NCBI GenBank assembly: GCA_031363055.1
Contig: JANLTP010000011.1
Coordinates: 1-46,562 of the forward strand
Source: JANLTP01 sp031363055
GTDB lineage: Bacteria > Pseudomonadota > Gammaproteobacteria > Burkholderiales > Burkholderiaceae_E
DNA length: 46,562 nt
Reading direction: 5' to 3'
The position numbers were made by a program, and so were the translations under genes. Below the pieces are notes generated by a model. That model saw only the letters and a program-made list of their open reading frames with translations. It was not told where the DNA came from and searched no databases. Below are positions 8,160 through 18,088 of this stretch, piece by piece; the stretch's first letter is position 1; each line of letters opens with the position of its first letter.

Positions 8160-11100
8160 GTGAACGCGCCCGGGCCGGGCCTGGAAGACGCGGATGTCCA
8201 GGTCCGCCGCGACCGGGGCGACGATAACCATGCCAACGAACCTACCAGCCGCAGCACCCTGGCGATCGTTCGTGCTAATACCCTCACCCGATTCAACGCC
8301 TTGCTCGGATCACTGTTCGTGCTCATGCTGGTGCTCGGGCCGTGGCAAGACGCCTTGTTTGGTGGCGTGCTGATCATCAACGCTTTGATCGGCATCACCC
8401 AGGAACTGCGTGCGAAGTGGGCGCTCGATGGTCTCGCCGTACTGAGCCAGACGCAGACGAAGGTAGTGCGTTCCGGCCGCACCATCAGCATTTCAGCAAG
8501 TGATCTGGTTTTGGACGATCTCTTCATGCTGGCGGCCGGCGATCAGGTGCTGGTCGATGCGCGCGTACTGACCGCAGAAGAACTCGAAGTGGACGAGTCG
8601 CTGTTGAGCGGCGAGGCCGAAGCGGTGGTCAAACGCGCCGGTGACGAAGTGCTCTCCGGCAGCCTGGTCGTCGCCGGCACAGCTTACTGTCGCGCGATTC
8701 GCGTCGCAGAGGCATCGCATGTACATGGCTTGACGAGCCAGGCGCGACAGTTCAGCCTGGCGCACTCGGAATTGCGCGACGGCACCAATCGGATATTGCG
8801 TTATGTGACTTGGGCCATCGTTCCCACGGCAGTACTGTTGGTCGCGAGCCAGCTCGGGCTCAACCTGCCGCTGGCCGATGCGTTGCGATTCTCGGCGGGA
8901 GGTCTGGTCGCCATGGTGCCTGAAGGCCTGGTCTTGCTGACCAGCGCGGCGCTGGGGCTAGGCGCCATCCGGCTGGCGCGCCAGCATGCGCTGGTTCAGG
9001 AGTTGCCTGCCGTCGAGACTCTGGCACGGGTCGACACTGTTTGCCTGGACAAAACCGGCACACTGACCGAGCACGACCCTGAGCTGATCCGAGTCGAATG
9101 GCTTACAGACCAGGCAGACGGCACCAAGGCGCTAGCGGCACTCGCAGCAGCCGACCCACGCCCTAACCTGACCTTGCAGGCGATCGCCCGAGCCTGCGTC
9201 AACTCGAAAGACCCGCCGCCAGCGCCTGATAACGCTGTGCCGTTTTCATCGAGCCGCAAGTGGGCCGGCGCACATTTTACGGCGCTGGGAACCTGGGTAC
9301 TGGGCGCACCTGAAGTTCTTTTGACTGAAGGCGGAAGCAGCGCAACGGTGCAGGCTCAGGCTCAGGCTCAGGCATTGGCGCAGGCCGGCTATCGCGTGCT
9401 GCTACTCGCGCGGACCAACGACACGCTCGCCGCCGAACGCCAACCAGAAGGCGTGATCCCCGTCGGTCTGGTGGTACTCGCCGAACGCCTTCGAGCTGAC
9501 GCCGCGCAAACCCTGCGCTACTTCCGCGATCAAGGTATAAGCATTCGAATTATTTCGGGCGACCACCCCGCCACAGTCGGCCAGGTCGCGGCGCTGCTCG
9601 GGGTAGCGCTTGCTGACGTGCCTGTCGATGCACGGCAACTGCCCACCGATGCCATTGCATTGGCCGAACTCGCGACCACGCGCACTGTGTTTGGCCGTGC
9701 AACACCGGAGCAAAAACGATCGCTCATCGCCGCGCTTCAGAGCAAGGGACATGTCGTCGCGATGGTCGGTGATGGCGCCAATGACATCCTCGGTCTGAAG
9801 CAGGCTGATGTCGGTATCGCGATGGGCACCGGCACGAGTGCTGCTCGCGCCGTGGCGCAACTCGTGCTGTTGGACAACGCGTTCGCAAGCTTACCGTCCG
9901 TGGTCGCAGAGGGACGCCGTGTCATCGGCAACGTCGAGCGGGTTGCGACGCTTTTCCTGACGAAGACCGTCTATGCCACCTTGCTTGCCTTTGCGGTCGG
10001 CGTTGCCGGCATCACATTTCCATTTCTGCCGCGCCACCTGACCTTGATCGGCGCCCTGACCATCGGCATACCCGGCTTCCTGCTCTCGCTCGAACGCAAT
10101 TCCGATCGCGTCACGCCCGGTTTCGTAGGACGCGTACTTCGATTCTCGCTACCGGCCGGCTTCGTCGCCGCCGCTGCAACGTTCGCGACCTACACCCTGC
10201 TGGGCACATCGCTCAGCGCGAGTCCAGCGCAAGCGAGCACCGGCGCAGCGGTGGTGTTGTTTGCAGTGGCCACCTTGATCGTTGCGATGGTGGCGCGTCC
10301 AATCACGATCATGCGCTTCGGATTGATCGCGTCGATCTGCGCTGGTTTTGCGGTTGCTCTGGGTCTGCCGTTCTTGCGTCGATTTTTTGAGCTGGAACCG
10401 CTCGGCGCCGCGATGTGGGCCGGAGTGCTCGGAATCGCCGGGCTGGCAGGTAGCCTGCTGTTTTGGGGTTTTATCCGGCCGAGGCGAGGTAAGCCACAGC
10501 GCATAGTGCGTAGCCGATCCGAGATGCAAACGTTGCTCACCGGTTTTCTCAGCCAGATAAGACCAAAGCGGTTTCTGGCGTTTGCAGTGGTGCTTGTTCT
10601 GGGTGGCTCCTGGCTATTTCTGGGCGTACTGGAAGACGTGATCAGTGGCGATCCGCTTTTGTTGGTAGACGCCCGGGTGCATGAGACGCTCAGATCACTG
10701 CGAACTCCAGGTGGTGACCGTTTTATGGTCGCCGTGACGGAACTTGGAGATGTCCAGGTCCTGCTACCGGTCATCCTGGTGGCGCTGGGCTGGTTCATCG
10801 CGCATCGGCTCTGGCGCACCGCCATTTATTGGCTCCTGGCGGTCGGCGTCGCTGAGACCCTGGTGAAGGTCATCAAGCTCACATTGCAACGTGATCGGCC
10901 AGGCGCTCTCTATGTAGGCATTGAGCAGTTCTCGTTTCCGAGCGGACATGCCACGCTGAGCGTGGTCGTCTACGGCTTTCTCGCCTTCCTGCTAGCCGCA
11001 GAGGCACCGCAACGGCGCCGCGTGTTGATCGGCTCTGCGGCATCACTACTGATCGGCGCGATTGCTTCATCACGGCTCTATCTGGGGGCACACTGGATGT

Positions 11101-11351
11101 CAGACGTGCTCGCCGGGTTGAGCTTCGGCACAGCCTGGGTCGCGACGCTGGCGATCGCGTATTGGTATCGGCACCGAGAGCCACTTCGTGCGGCACGCTT
11201 CGCGATGGCCGTTGTCACGGCATTCGCCGTTGCCGCGACCGTCCATGCTGCTATCAGCTACACAAGCGACCTGGTTCGTTATTCGTCTGGGCATCATAGC
11301 TGCGGCCCGACGGGCGCAAGCCATCCGTTCACGGTAAGGTTTGATCGCTGA
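8160..11351 (+). CDS. P-type cation ATPase (CtpE-like) fused to PAP2 phosphatase domain
   Basis: A 1063-residue protein. Residues 1 to about 780 form a P-type ATPase: actuator loop SGEAE near 150 in place of TGES, membrane motif MVPEGL at 252-257, phosphorylated Asp297 in DKTGTLT, and the hinge VGDGANDILGLK. It lacks a metal-binding domain and CPC motif, so it is not a heavy-metal pump; it resembles the CtpE group, for which calcium transport has been reported. From about 800 to 1000 there is a membrane PAP2 phosphatase domain with the three motifs K-x6-RP (near 905), PSGH (near 927) and SR-x5-H-x3-D (near 970). The last 30 or so residues look unrelated to any family. The GTG start follows from the family N-terminus. 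It ends one base from the convergent second ATPase. Confidence 0.88.
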   Translation: MNAPGPGLEDADVQVRRDRGDDNHANEPTSRSTLAIVRANTLTRFNALLGSLFVLMLVLGPWQDALFGGVLIINALIGITQELRAKWALDGLAVLSQTQTKVVRSGRTISISASDLVLDDLFMLAAGDQVLVDARVLTAEELEVDESLLSGEAEAVVKRAGDEVLSGSLVVAGTAYCRAIRVAEASHVHGLTSQARQFSLAHSELRDGTNRILRYVTWAIVPTAVLLVASQLGLNLPLADALRFSAGGLVAMVPEGLVLLTSAALGLGAIRLARQHALVQELPAVETLARVDTVCLDKTGTLTEHDPELIRVEWLTDQADGTKALAALAAADPRPNLTLQAIARACVNSKDPPPAPDNAVPFSSSRKWAGAHFTALGTWVLGAPEVLLTEGGSSATVQAQAQAQALAQAGYRVLLLARTNDTLAAERQPEGVIPVGLVVLAERLRADAAQTLRYFRDQGISIRIISGDHPATVGQVAALLGVALADVPVDARQLPTDAIALAELATTRTVFGRATPEQKRSLIAALQSKGHVVAMVGDGANDILGLKQADVGIAMGTGTSAARAVAQLVLLDNAFASLPSVVAEGRRVIGNVERVATLFLTKTVYATLLAFAVGVAGITFPFLPRHLTLIGALTIGIPGFLLSLERNSDRVTPGFVGRVLRFSLPAGFVAAAATFATYTLLGTSLSASPAQASTGAAVVLFAVATLIVAMVARPITIMRFGLIASICAGFAVALGLPFLRRFFELEPLGAAMWAGVLGIAGLAGSLLFWGFIRPRRGKPQRIVRSRSEMQTLLTGFLSQIRPKRFLAFAVVLVLGGSWLFLGVLEDVISGDPLLLVDARVHETLRSLRTPGGDRFMVAVTELGDVQVLLPVILVALGWFIAHRLWRTAIYWLLAVGVAETLVKVIKLTLQRDRPGALYVGIEQFSFPSGHATLSVVVYGFLAFLLAAEAPQRRRVLIGSAASLLIGAIASSRLYLGAHWMSDVLAGLSFGTAWVATLAIAYWYRHREPLRAARFAMAVVTAFAVAATVHAAISYTSDLVRYSSGHHSCGPTGASHPFTVRFDR

Positions 11352-11352
11352 T

Positions 11353-14238
11353 CTACGCGTTCTTGCCTTGAGGTCGCGAGCCCCAGACGCGACTCGCGAG
11401 CTTGCGCAATTCGCTGGTCCACAGCACCGCACTGGCCATCGCCGCACACAACAACCACTGTTCCAACGCCAGCGGCACGGTTCCGAACGCGACGTTGAGA
11501 AATTCGACATGGACCACCGCAACCTGTAAGAGCAAAGCGAGCGCAACCGCGCCCCAAAGCCAGGCGTTCACGAACAGGTGGGAGAACGCACTCGTGGTGT
11601 CCGAGCGCGCCGTGAAGCAGCCGAACAGACTGGTGAATACCAGCACGGTAAATCCTGCGGTGCGCGCCGTGGTGATGTCGTGGCTGCCCGCGATCAGCCC
11701 GCCGGGCAGGAACATGTCCATGGTCAGCAGCGTCACCACGGCGATCACGACCCCGGTTTGCATGACACTGGCCCACATGCGCGCATTGATGACCCGCTCG
11801 CTGATGTGCCGCGGCTTGCGCGCCATCAGGTCGTCAGTCGGTGGATCGACCCCCATCGCGAGCGCAGGCGCCGAGTCGGTAACGAGATTGATCCACAACA
11901 ACTGGGTGGCGAGCAATGGCAGCACCACCGCGTCGGCAGCGCCGGGTGCGGTTGATTTCAACCCGATCACGCCAGCCCCGACCACACCCAAGAAGACCGT
12001 CAGCACTTCACCCATGTTCGTCGACAACAGATAGCGCAAGAACTTTCGAATGTTATCCAGGATGGCGCGCCCTTCGCGCACCGCCTCGACGATGGTTGCG
12101 AAGTTGTCATCGGCCAGGATCATCTTGGCCGCCTCCTTCGTCACCTCGGTGCCGGTGATACCCATCGCGACGCCGATGTCAGCCGCCTTCAGTGCCGGCG
12201 CATCGTTGACTCCGTCACCGGTCATCGCGACGATGTTGCCGTCGGCCTGCAGCGCGTCGACGATGCGCAGTTTATGCGCCGGCGACACACGGGCGTAGAC
12301 CGAGGTCGTTCGCACGGCGTCAGCGAACGATGCCGTGTCCAGCGCATCGAGTTGCAGCCCGGTCAGAGTGCTGGCGTCGGCGGCGACGATGCCGAGGTCG
12401 GCGGCAATGCGCGCCGCGGTGCGCGGATGGTCGCCGGTGATCATGATTACCCGGATGCCGGCCCGGCGCGCTTCGCGGATGGCCACCGCCGCTTCCTCGC
12501 GCGGCGGATCGATCATGCCGACGGTGCCGACAAAGATCAGCTCGCGCACGAGCGCCTCGCCCGCAGTGGCATCTTCGCCCGCCTCAAGGGGCCGGTAGGC
12601 AACCGCCAGCGTGCGCAGCGCCGCATCCGACAGCGTGTCGACGTCGGCCAGCAGTCGCGCCCGCAGCGCATCATCGAGCGCCACAATCTGCATGCCGACC
12701 CGCGCTCGGTTGCAACGGCCGAGCAGCACGTCGGGCGCGCCCTTGGTGATCAGCACGATCTGGTCATCGTGTTCATGGTCGCGTTCGATGGTCGTCATCA
12801 GCTTGCGCTCGGAGGTGAACGGGATTTCGCCGATGCGCTCGAAGCGCAACTGCCGTCGCTCGCTGATCTCGCCATGCCCCAGCTTGCGCTCGGCCACCAG
12901 AAAGGCCGCTTCGGTGGGGTCACCGTGAATCTCCCAGCCGCCGCTCGCGTCTTGGCGCAGATCGGCGTTGCCGGCCAGGCTGCCGCCGCTCAACACGACG
13001 ATGCTTTCAGCGCGCAACGGGCCGTCAACCAGTTCGGCACCGTTGTGCTCGACGCGACCTTCCGGCGCGTAGCCTACCCCGCTGACCCGTGTGTCGCCCG
13101 AGGCCGTCATGACCCGCTCGATGGTCATCTGCGCGCGGGTCAAGGTTCCGGTCTTGTCCGTGCAGATGACCGAGGCGGAACCGAGCGTCTCCACCGAGGA
13201 CAGGTTCTTGATGATCGCGTGGTGTTTGGCCATGCGTTGCACGCCGAGTGCGAGCACCACCGACAGGATGGCGGGCAGCCCTTCGGGAACCGCCGCCACC
13301 GCCAACGCCACGCCAAGCAGCAACACGTGAACGATATCGGTGGAAGTACGGCTCTCCGAGACCAGCAGAATTGTCGCCACTACAACAACGGCAATGACGA
13401 CGACCGCTATGCCCAGTGATCGCCCGATGCGCGCGATTTCCTGTTCCAAAGGCGACGGCGCCGCAGCAGTGGCCTCGAGCAGGGCGGCGATTCGACCCAT
13501 CTGAGTGTCCATGCCGGTGGCCGTGACCAGCGCGCGACCCGTGCCCTGCACAATGGCCGTGCCCTTGAAAACCATGTCGAGTTGGTCGCCGAGCGCCGCC
13601 GGCGCGGGCAAGGTGGCGACGACCTTGAGCACGGCCTCGCTTTCACCAGTCAGCGAGGCTTCCTGTACCCGCAAGGTCGAAGCCTGGATCAGGCGCGCGT
13701 CGGCGCCGACCGCATCACCCTCCGCGAGCAGCAGTACATCTCCACACACCAGTTCGGCGCTGGACACGCGCTGCGGCTTGCCGTCACGCACCACGGCAGC
13801 GGTCGCAGCGGTCATTTTGGCGAGTGCAGCCACGGCATTCTCCGCCTTGGCTTCCTGCACATGGCCCAAGACACCGTTGAGCAGCACGATCGCTGCGATG
13901 ACGATGGCGTCCACCGGCCAGCCGACGCGACCTTCGATCCCCCACGCGACCAGTGCGATGGTCACTGCAGCCAGCAACAGGTAGATCAGCGGGTCCTGAA
14001 ACTGCGACAGGATGCGCCGCCAGGCGGGCGGGCGCGGCGCAGCGCTCAGTTCATTGGGGCCGTTCTGCGCCAGCCGATGTGATGCTTCCTGCGTCGAGAG
14101 CCCGTTTTCGGTATCGACCTCGACGGCCTTCGCTACCGCATCAGCATCCATGACAGACGGGTCACCGAGACTGCCGGCCTTTGCGGTTACATCGATCGCA
14201 TGATCCAGGGTCGCCGCCTTAGTCGAGGTCGCCGCCAT
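11353..14238 (-). CDS. Calcium-type cation-transporting P-type ATPase
   Basis: A 961-residue P2-type ATPase. Seen in order: an N-terminal cation-ATPase domain, TGES at 197-200, PEGLP at 318-322, phosphorylated Asp361 in DKTGTLT, the ATP-site and hinge motifs including GDGVNDAPALK, and a C-terminal membrane domain with NLVTDSAPALAMG. The PEGLP motif and the Asn and Asp of NLVTD are ion ligands in SERCA/PMCA pumps, so calcium or manganese export is the best guess. The start codon abuts the stop of ackA (TAG then ATG), and the order xfp-ackA-ATPase on one strand suggests one transcript. Its tail meets the convergent ATPase-PAP2 gene with a single base between stop codons. Confidence 0.92.
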   Translation of the reverse strand: MAATSTKAATLDHAIDVTAKAGSLGDPSVMDADAVAKAVEVDTENGLSTQEASHRLAQNGPNELSAAPRPPAWRRILSQFQDPLIYLLLAAVTIALVAWGIEGRVGWPVDAIVIAAIVLLNGVLGHVQEAKAENAVAALAKMTAATAAVVRDGKPQRVSSAELVCGDVLLLAEGDAVGADARLIQASTLRVQEASLTGESEAVLKVVATLPAPAALGDQLDMVFKGTAIVQGTGRALVTATGMDTQMGRIAALLEATAAAPSPLEQEIARIGRSLGIAVVVIAVVVVATILLVSESRTSTDIVHVLLLGVALAVAAVPEGLPAILSVVLALGVQRMAKHHAIIKNLSSVETLGSASVICTDKTGTLTRAQMTIERVMTASGDTRVSGVGYAPEGRVEHNGAELVDGPLRAESIVVLSGGSLAGNADLRQDASGGWEIHGDPTEAAFLVAERKLGHGEISERRQLRFERIGEIPFTSERKLMTTIERDHEHDDQIVLITKGAPDVLLGRCNRARVGMQIVALDDALRARLLADVDTLSDAALRTLAVAYRPLEAGEDATAGEALVRELIFVGTVGMIDPPREEAAVAIREARRAGIRVIMITGDHPRTAARIAADLGIVAADASTLTGLQLDALDTASFADAVRTTSVYARVSPAHKLRIVDALQADGNIVAMTGDGVNDAPALKAADIGVAMGITGTEVTKEAAKMILADDNFATIVEAVREGRAILDNIRKFLRYLLSTNMGEVLTVFLGVVGAGVIGLKSTAPGAADAVVLPLLATQLLWINLVTDSAPALAMGVDPPTDDLMARKPRHISERVINARMWASVMQTGVVIAVVTLLTMDMFLPGGLIAGSHDITTARTAGFTVLVFTSLFGCFTARSDTTSAFSHLFVNAWLWGAVALALLLQVAVVHVEFLNVAFGTVPLALEQWLLCAAMASAVLWTSELRKLASRVWGSRPQGKNA

Positions 14239-15372
14239 CTAAGCGATCAATGCCCAAGTATGACGGGCGATCTGCTCGTCTTCCAGCGTCGCGATCACCT
14301 GAACCGAGCAACGCGATGCGCCATCATTGATCGGGTTACTGGCTAAGCGGTTGCGCGATTCGTCGAGACTGATGCCGATCCAGCCCAAGCCAGCGCAGAT
14401 TTCGGCGCGCACCGGTGCGTCGTTTTCGCCGATGCCACCGGTGAAGACTAGCATGTCGAGACCACCGAGCACGGCAATCATCGCGGCAATCTGTTTGCGC
14501 ACCGAATAGCAGAACATTTCAATGGCGAGCCGTGCGTCGGGGTTCGACGCGGCCGCTTCGTGCAGGCGGCGCATATCGCTGCTGATACCGGATACACCGA
14601 GCAGGCCGGAACGGTGGTTGACCAGCGATTCGATCCTGGAAACGTCGAAGTTCCTGTCGCGCATCAGGTACACCAGAACGCCGGGGTCGAGGTCGCCACT
14701 ACGTGTGCCCATAATGACACCGCCGGTGGGCGTCAGGCCCATACTGGTGTCGATTGATCGGCCAGCCTTCACCGCCGTGATGCTGGCGCCATTGCCGAGA
14801 TGGGCGATGATCAGGCGCTCGGGGAACTGCTTCGATGACTGATTTGGCGGCTGACTCAGCGACGGATCCGATGGCTCACCGCCAAGCTGTCGCACGATCG
14901 ATTCGAGCGACAGGCCGTGAAATCCGTAGCGTTCGATACCCTGCGATTGCAACTCGCGGGCGATCGGCAGCAGCCGCGCCACATCCGGCAAACCGACATG
15001 AAATTGTGTGTCGAAACAGGCCACCTGAGGAACGTCGGGGATGTGTGCTTGAGCGAAGCGGATGACCGCCAACGCGGCCGGCGTGTGCAGCGGCGCGAAG
15101 GCCGCAGCGGCTTGCAGTTGCCGCAGTACTGTTTCGTCGATGCGGCAATGCTGGCGCAGCGCCGGCCCGCCATGTACGATGCGATGGCCGATCGCATTCG
15201 GTGGTGGCAGGTTCGCCGTATCCAGAACACTGGTGACTCGGTTGAGCGCGTCTTGAGGGTCGGCGGTGGAAACGGTTTCCGAAAAGAGCCGCTGCGTCGC
15301 CGCCGCGTCGACGCGATACACGCCGAACTTGAGCGACGAGGAACCGCTGTTCAGTGCGAGGACGTGATGCAT
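14239..15372 (-). CDS. ackA: Acetate kinase
   Basis: A 377-residue acetate kinase, which makes ATP and acetate from acetyl phosphate and ADP. The nucleotide-fold start VLALNSGSSSLKFG, the GHRIVHGG loop, HLGNGAS and TGGIGEND are all present, and the length is slightly short for the family. The frame is open 17 codons further upstream to a TTG, but the canonical protein start is MHHVLALNSG at 15372. It follows the phosphoketolase gene by 38 bases, which supplies its substrate acetyl phosphate directly, and precedes the ATPase gene without a gap. Confidence 0.96.
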   Translation of the reverse strand: MHHVLALNSGSSSLKFGVYRVDAAATQRLFSETVSTADPQDALNRVTSVLDTANLPPPNAIGHRIVHGGPALRQHCRIDETVLRQLQAAAAFAPLHTPAALAVIRFAQAHIPDVPQVACFDTQFHVGLPDVARLLPIARELQSQGIERYGFHGLSLESIVRQLGGEPSDPSLSQPPNQSSKQFPERLIIAHLGNGASITAVKAGRSIDTSMGLTPTGGVIMGTRSGDLDPGVLVYLMRDRNFDVSRIESLVNHRSGLLGVSGISSDMRRLHEAAASNPDARLAIEMFCYSVRKQIAAMIAVLGGLDMLVFTGGIGENDAPVRAEICAGLGWIGISLDESRNRLASNPINDGASRCSVQVIATLEDEQIARHTWALIA

Positions 15373-15410
15373 ACGAGGCGATCCGCGCCCGAGCTCACGT
15401 TGAGTCGCGC

Positions 15411-17855
15411 TCAAATTGCCCAACGCCAGTCGCGGATCTCCGGCAGATCGTCGCCCTGCTCACCGATGTAGAGCTTATGGCGTTCAATGCTCGTCCAGTA
15501 GCGCGCGGTTGCCGCCTCGACCTGGTCGGCGAGCCTCGGGATTCGGCGGATCGCATCGAGCGCCAGTTGATAACGGTCGAGGTTGTTCAACACCACCATG
15601 TCGAAGGGTGTCGTCGTGGTGCCCTCCTCCTTATAGCCGCGCACATGGATGTTGTCGTGATTGCGCCGTCGGTAGGTCAGCTTGTGGATCATGGCGGGGT
15701 AGCCGTGGAATGCGAAGATCACCGGCTTGTCAGTGGTAAACAGGTCATCGAACTCGTGGTCGCTCAGGCCGTGCGGATGCTCGGACTGGGGCTGCAACAC
15801 CATCAGGTTGACGACGTTCACAAAGCGGATGATTATGTCGGGCACATACAGACGCAGCAGCATCACAGCGGCCAGCGCTTCCAGCGTCGGCACATCACCG
15901 GCGCAAGCCATCACGACGTCAGGCTCCGTGGTTTCATCACCCGCATCGTTGCTTGCCCAGGCCCAAACGCCCGCGCCCGCCGTGCAATGGCGTACGGCAG
16001 CGTCCATGTCCAGCCATTGCGCTGAAGGCTGCTTGCCGGCAATGATCAGGTTGACGTAATTGCGGCTGCGCAAACAATGATCGACCACCGACAGCAGGCA
16101 GTTGGCGTCGGGCGGCAGATAAATGCGAACGACATCCGCCTTCTTGCTGGCGACGTGATCGATGAAGCCGGGGTCCTGATGCGAGAAGCCGTTATGGTCC
16201 TGCCGCCAGACATGCGAAGTGAGCAAATAGTTCAGCGACGCAATTGGCTTGCGCCAGGCAATCTGGTTGCACACCTTCAGCCATTTGGCGTGCTGGTTGA
16301 ACATCGAATCGATGATGTGGATGAACGCCTCGTAGCACGAGAATAAACCGTGCCGCCCGGTGAGCAGGTAGCCCTCGAGCCAGCCTTCGCACAGGTGTTC
16401 ACTGAGCACTTCCATGACGCGACCGTCACCGCTCAGATGATTGTCGTCTGCTTGCACACCATCGAGCCAGGTCTTGCCGGAAACCTCGAATACAGCCTCC
16501 AGGCGGTTCGACGCGGTTTCGTCCGGGCCAAAGATGCGGAAGTTGGCCGCTGCCAGATTGAGCTTCATGACGTCGCGCAGGAACTTGCCGAGTACCCGCG
16601 TTGCCTCGGCGTCGATACCGCCGGGCGCGCGCACGTCGACGGCGTATTCACGAAAGCGCGGCATTACCAGCGGCTGCAACAAGGTACCGCCATTGGCGTG
16701 CGGGTTGCAGCCCATGCGACGCTGGCCAGTCGGTGCGAGCACTGCCAGTTCTTCCAGAAACTTGCCTCGTTCATCAAATAGTTCCTCGGGCCGGTAACTC
16801 CTGAGCCACTGCTCGAGCTGCTGCACATGCTCGGGTGTCTTGAACTCGGCAATTGGTACCTGGTGCGAGCGCCAATTACCTTCCACCGGCTTGCCGTCAA
16901 CAAACCTTGGTCCGGTCCAACCCTTGGGTGTGCACAATACGATCATTGGCCAGCGTGGTCGCTCCGGCGTTCGCATTGTGGTCGACGTCCTCATCGGCAC
17001 CGATATCTCAACCTCATCATCAACCTGAACCCCGTCAGGCGACCGAGCATCGCTCTGAATCTGCCGAATTCGCGCCAGCACTCTATCGAGTGTGCCCGCC
17101 AGAGCCTGATGCACAAGCGCCGGGTCGTCGCCCTCGACAAAATGCGGTTCGTGGCCATAACCGCGCATCAGATCGGTCAACTCCGCGCGGCTGATGCGCG
17201 CCAGTACCGTCGGATTCGCAATCTTGTAGCCGTTCAAATGGAGGATCGGCAGCACCGCGCCATCGCGCGCCGGATTCAGAAATTTGTTGGAGTGCCAACT
17301 GGTCGCCAGCGCACCGGTTTCAGCCTCGCCGTCACCGATAACGCAGGCGACGATCAAATCAGGGTTGTCGAACGCTGCCCCATAGGCGTGGGCCAGCGAA
17401 TAGCCGAGCTCGCCGCCTTCGTGAATGGAGCCCGGAACTTCCGGTGAAACGTGACTCGGAATTCCATGTGGCCAGGAGAACTGTCGAAACAACCGTAGCA
17501 AACCGTTGCGGTTGCGCTCGATCGCCGGGTAGTGTTCAGTGTACGAGCCTTCCAGATAACTGTGCGCCACGATGCCCGGCCCGCCGTGACCCGGCCCCAT
17601 GATGTAAATCATGTTCAGGTCATTTTGCTTGATGAGCCGGTTCAAATGCACGTAGAGCAGGTTCAAACCCGGCGTGGTACCCCAATGCCCCAGCAGCCGC
17701 GGCTTGATATGTTCGAGCGCCAGCGGAACGTCAAGCAGCGGGTTGTCTTGCAAATAGATCTGCCCGACCGAAAGGTAGTTCGCTGCACGCCAGTAGGCGT
17801 CTATCTTTTGCGCGGTGTCGGGCGTCAGGGTGTCGGTGAGCAAGGATTGGGACAT
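15411..17855 (-). CDS. xfp: Phosphoketolase (xylulose-5-/fructose-6-phosphate)
   Basis: A full-length 814-residue thiamine-diphosphate enzyme that splits xylulose 5-phosphate or fructose 6-phosphate with phosphate to give acetyl phosphate. The TPP site GDGEAETG is at 174-181 and the phosphoketolase signature GPGHGGPG at 87-94; the C-terminal QPSAQWLDM and YAMGAPRP-equivalent regions fit XFP. AGAAGG-like sequence (AGAAGG) stands six bases before the ATG. With ackA downstream it forms a two-step route that gains ATP without respiration. Upstream on the same strand lie a broken histidine phosphatase and a small unknown gene that look like former or present operon members. Confidence 0.96.
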   Translation of the reverse strand: MSQSLLTDTLTPDTAQKIDAYWRAANYLSVGQIYLQDNPLLDVPLALEHIKPRLLGHWGTTPGLNLLYVHLNRLIKQNDLNMIYIMGPGHGGPGIVAHSYLEGSYTEHYPAIERNRNGLLRLFRQFSWPHGIPSHVSPEVPGSIHEGGELGYSLAHAYGAAFDNPDLIVACVIGDGEAETGALATSWHSNKFLNPARDGAVLPILHLNGYKIANPTVLARISRAELTDLMRGYGHEPHFVEGDDPALVHQALAGTLDRVLARIRQIQSDARSPDGVQVDDEVEISVPMRTSTTMRTPERPRWPMIVLCTPKGWTGPRFVDGKPVEGNWRSHQVPIAEFKTPEHVQQLEQWLRSYRPEELFDERGKFLEELAVLAPTGQRRMGCNPHANGGTLLQPLVMPRFREYAVDVRAPGGIDAEATRVLGKFLRDVMKLNLAAANFRIFGPDETASNRLEAVFEVSGKTWLDGVQADDNHLSGDGRVMEVLSEHLCEGWLEGYLLTGRHGLFSCYEAFIHIIDSMFNQHAKWLKVCNQIAWRKPIASLNYLLTSHVWRQDHNGFSHQDPGFIDHVASKKADVVRIYLPPDANCLLSVVDHCLRSRNYVNLIIAGKQPSAQWLDMDAAVRHCTAGAGVWAWASNDAGDETTEPDVVMACAGDVPTLEALAAVMLLRLYVPDIIIRFVNVVNLMVLQPQSEHPHGLSDHEFDDLFTTDKPVIFAFHGYPAMIHKLTYRRRNHDNIHVRGYKEEGTTTTPFDMVVLNNLDRYQLALDAIRRIPRLADQVEAATARYWTSIERHKLYIGEQGDDLPEIRDWRWAI

Positions 17856-18088
17856 AAATACCTTCTGGCAATATCGGTCATTGGCTATGAATCATTGCTT
17901 CGCTGGCCATGTAGACGTATGGCTACATTGACAGGATCAGCACCCATTGTCAGATCCCTATGCGAGTGGGTCTGTACGCGAGCGCACTTAACGATTGCCG
18001 TAATGCTTCTTGCAGGGCGAAGGCACTTGCGTGCCATAGTGTTGTGTAGCGCACAGACAACCGTGCGAGAAACGTCCAACCTTGGCAA

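Noticed and set aside
12274..13419. 381-codon plus-strand frame opposite the calcium-type ATPase
   Set aside because: Rich in Arg, Gly and His without any domain; a shadow of the ATPase gene.
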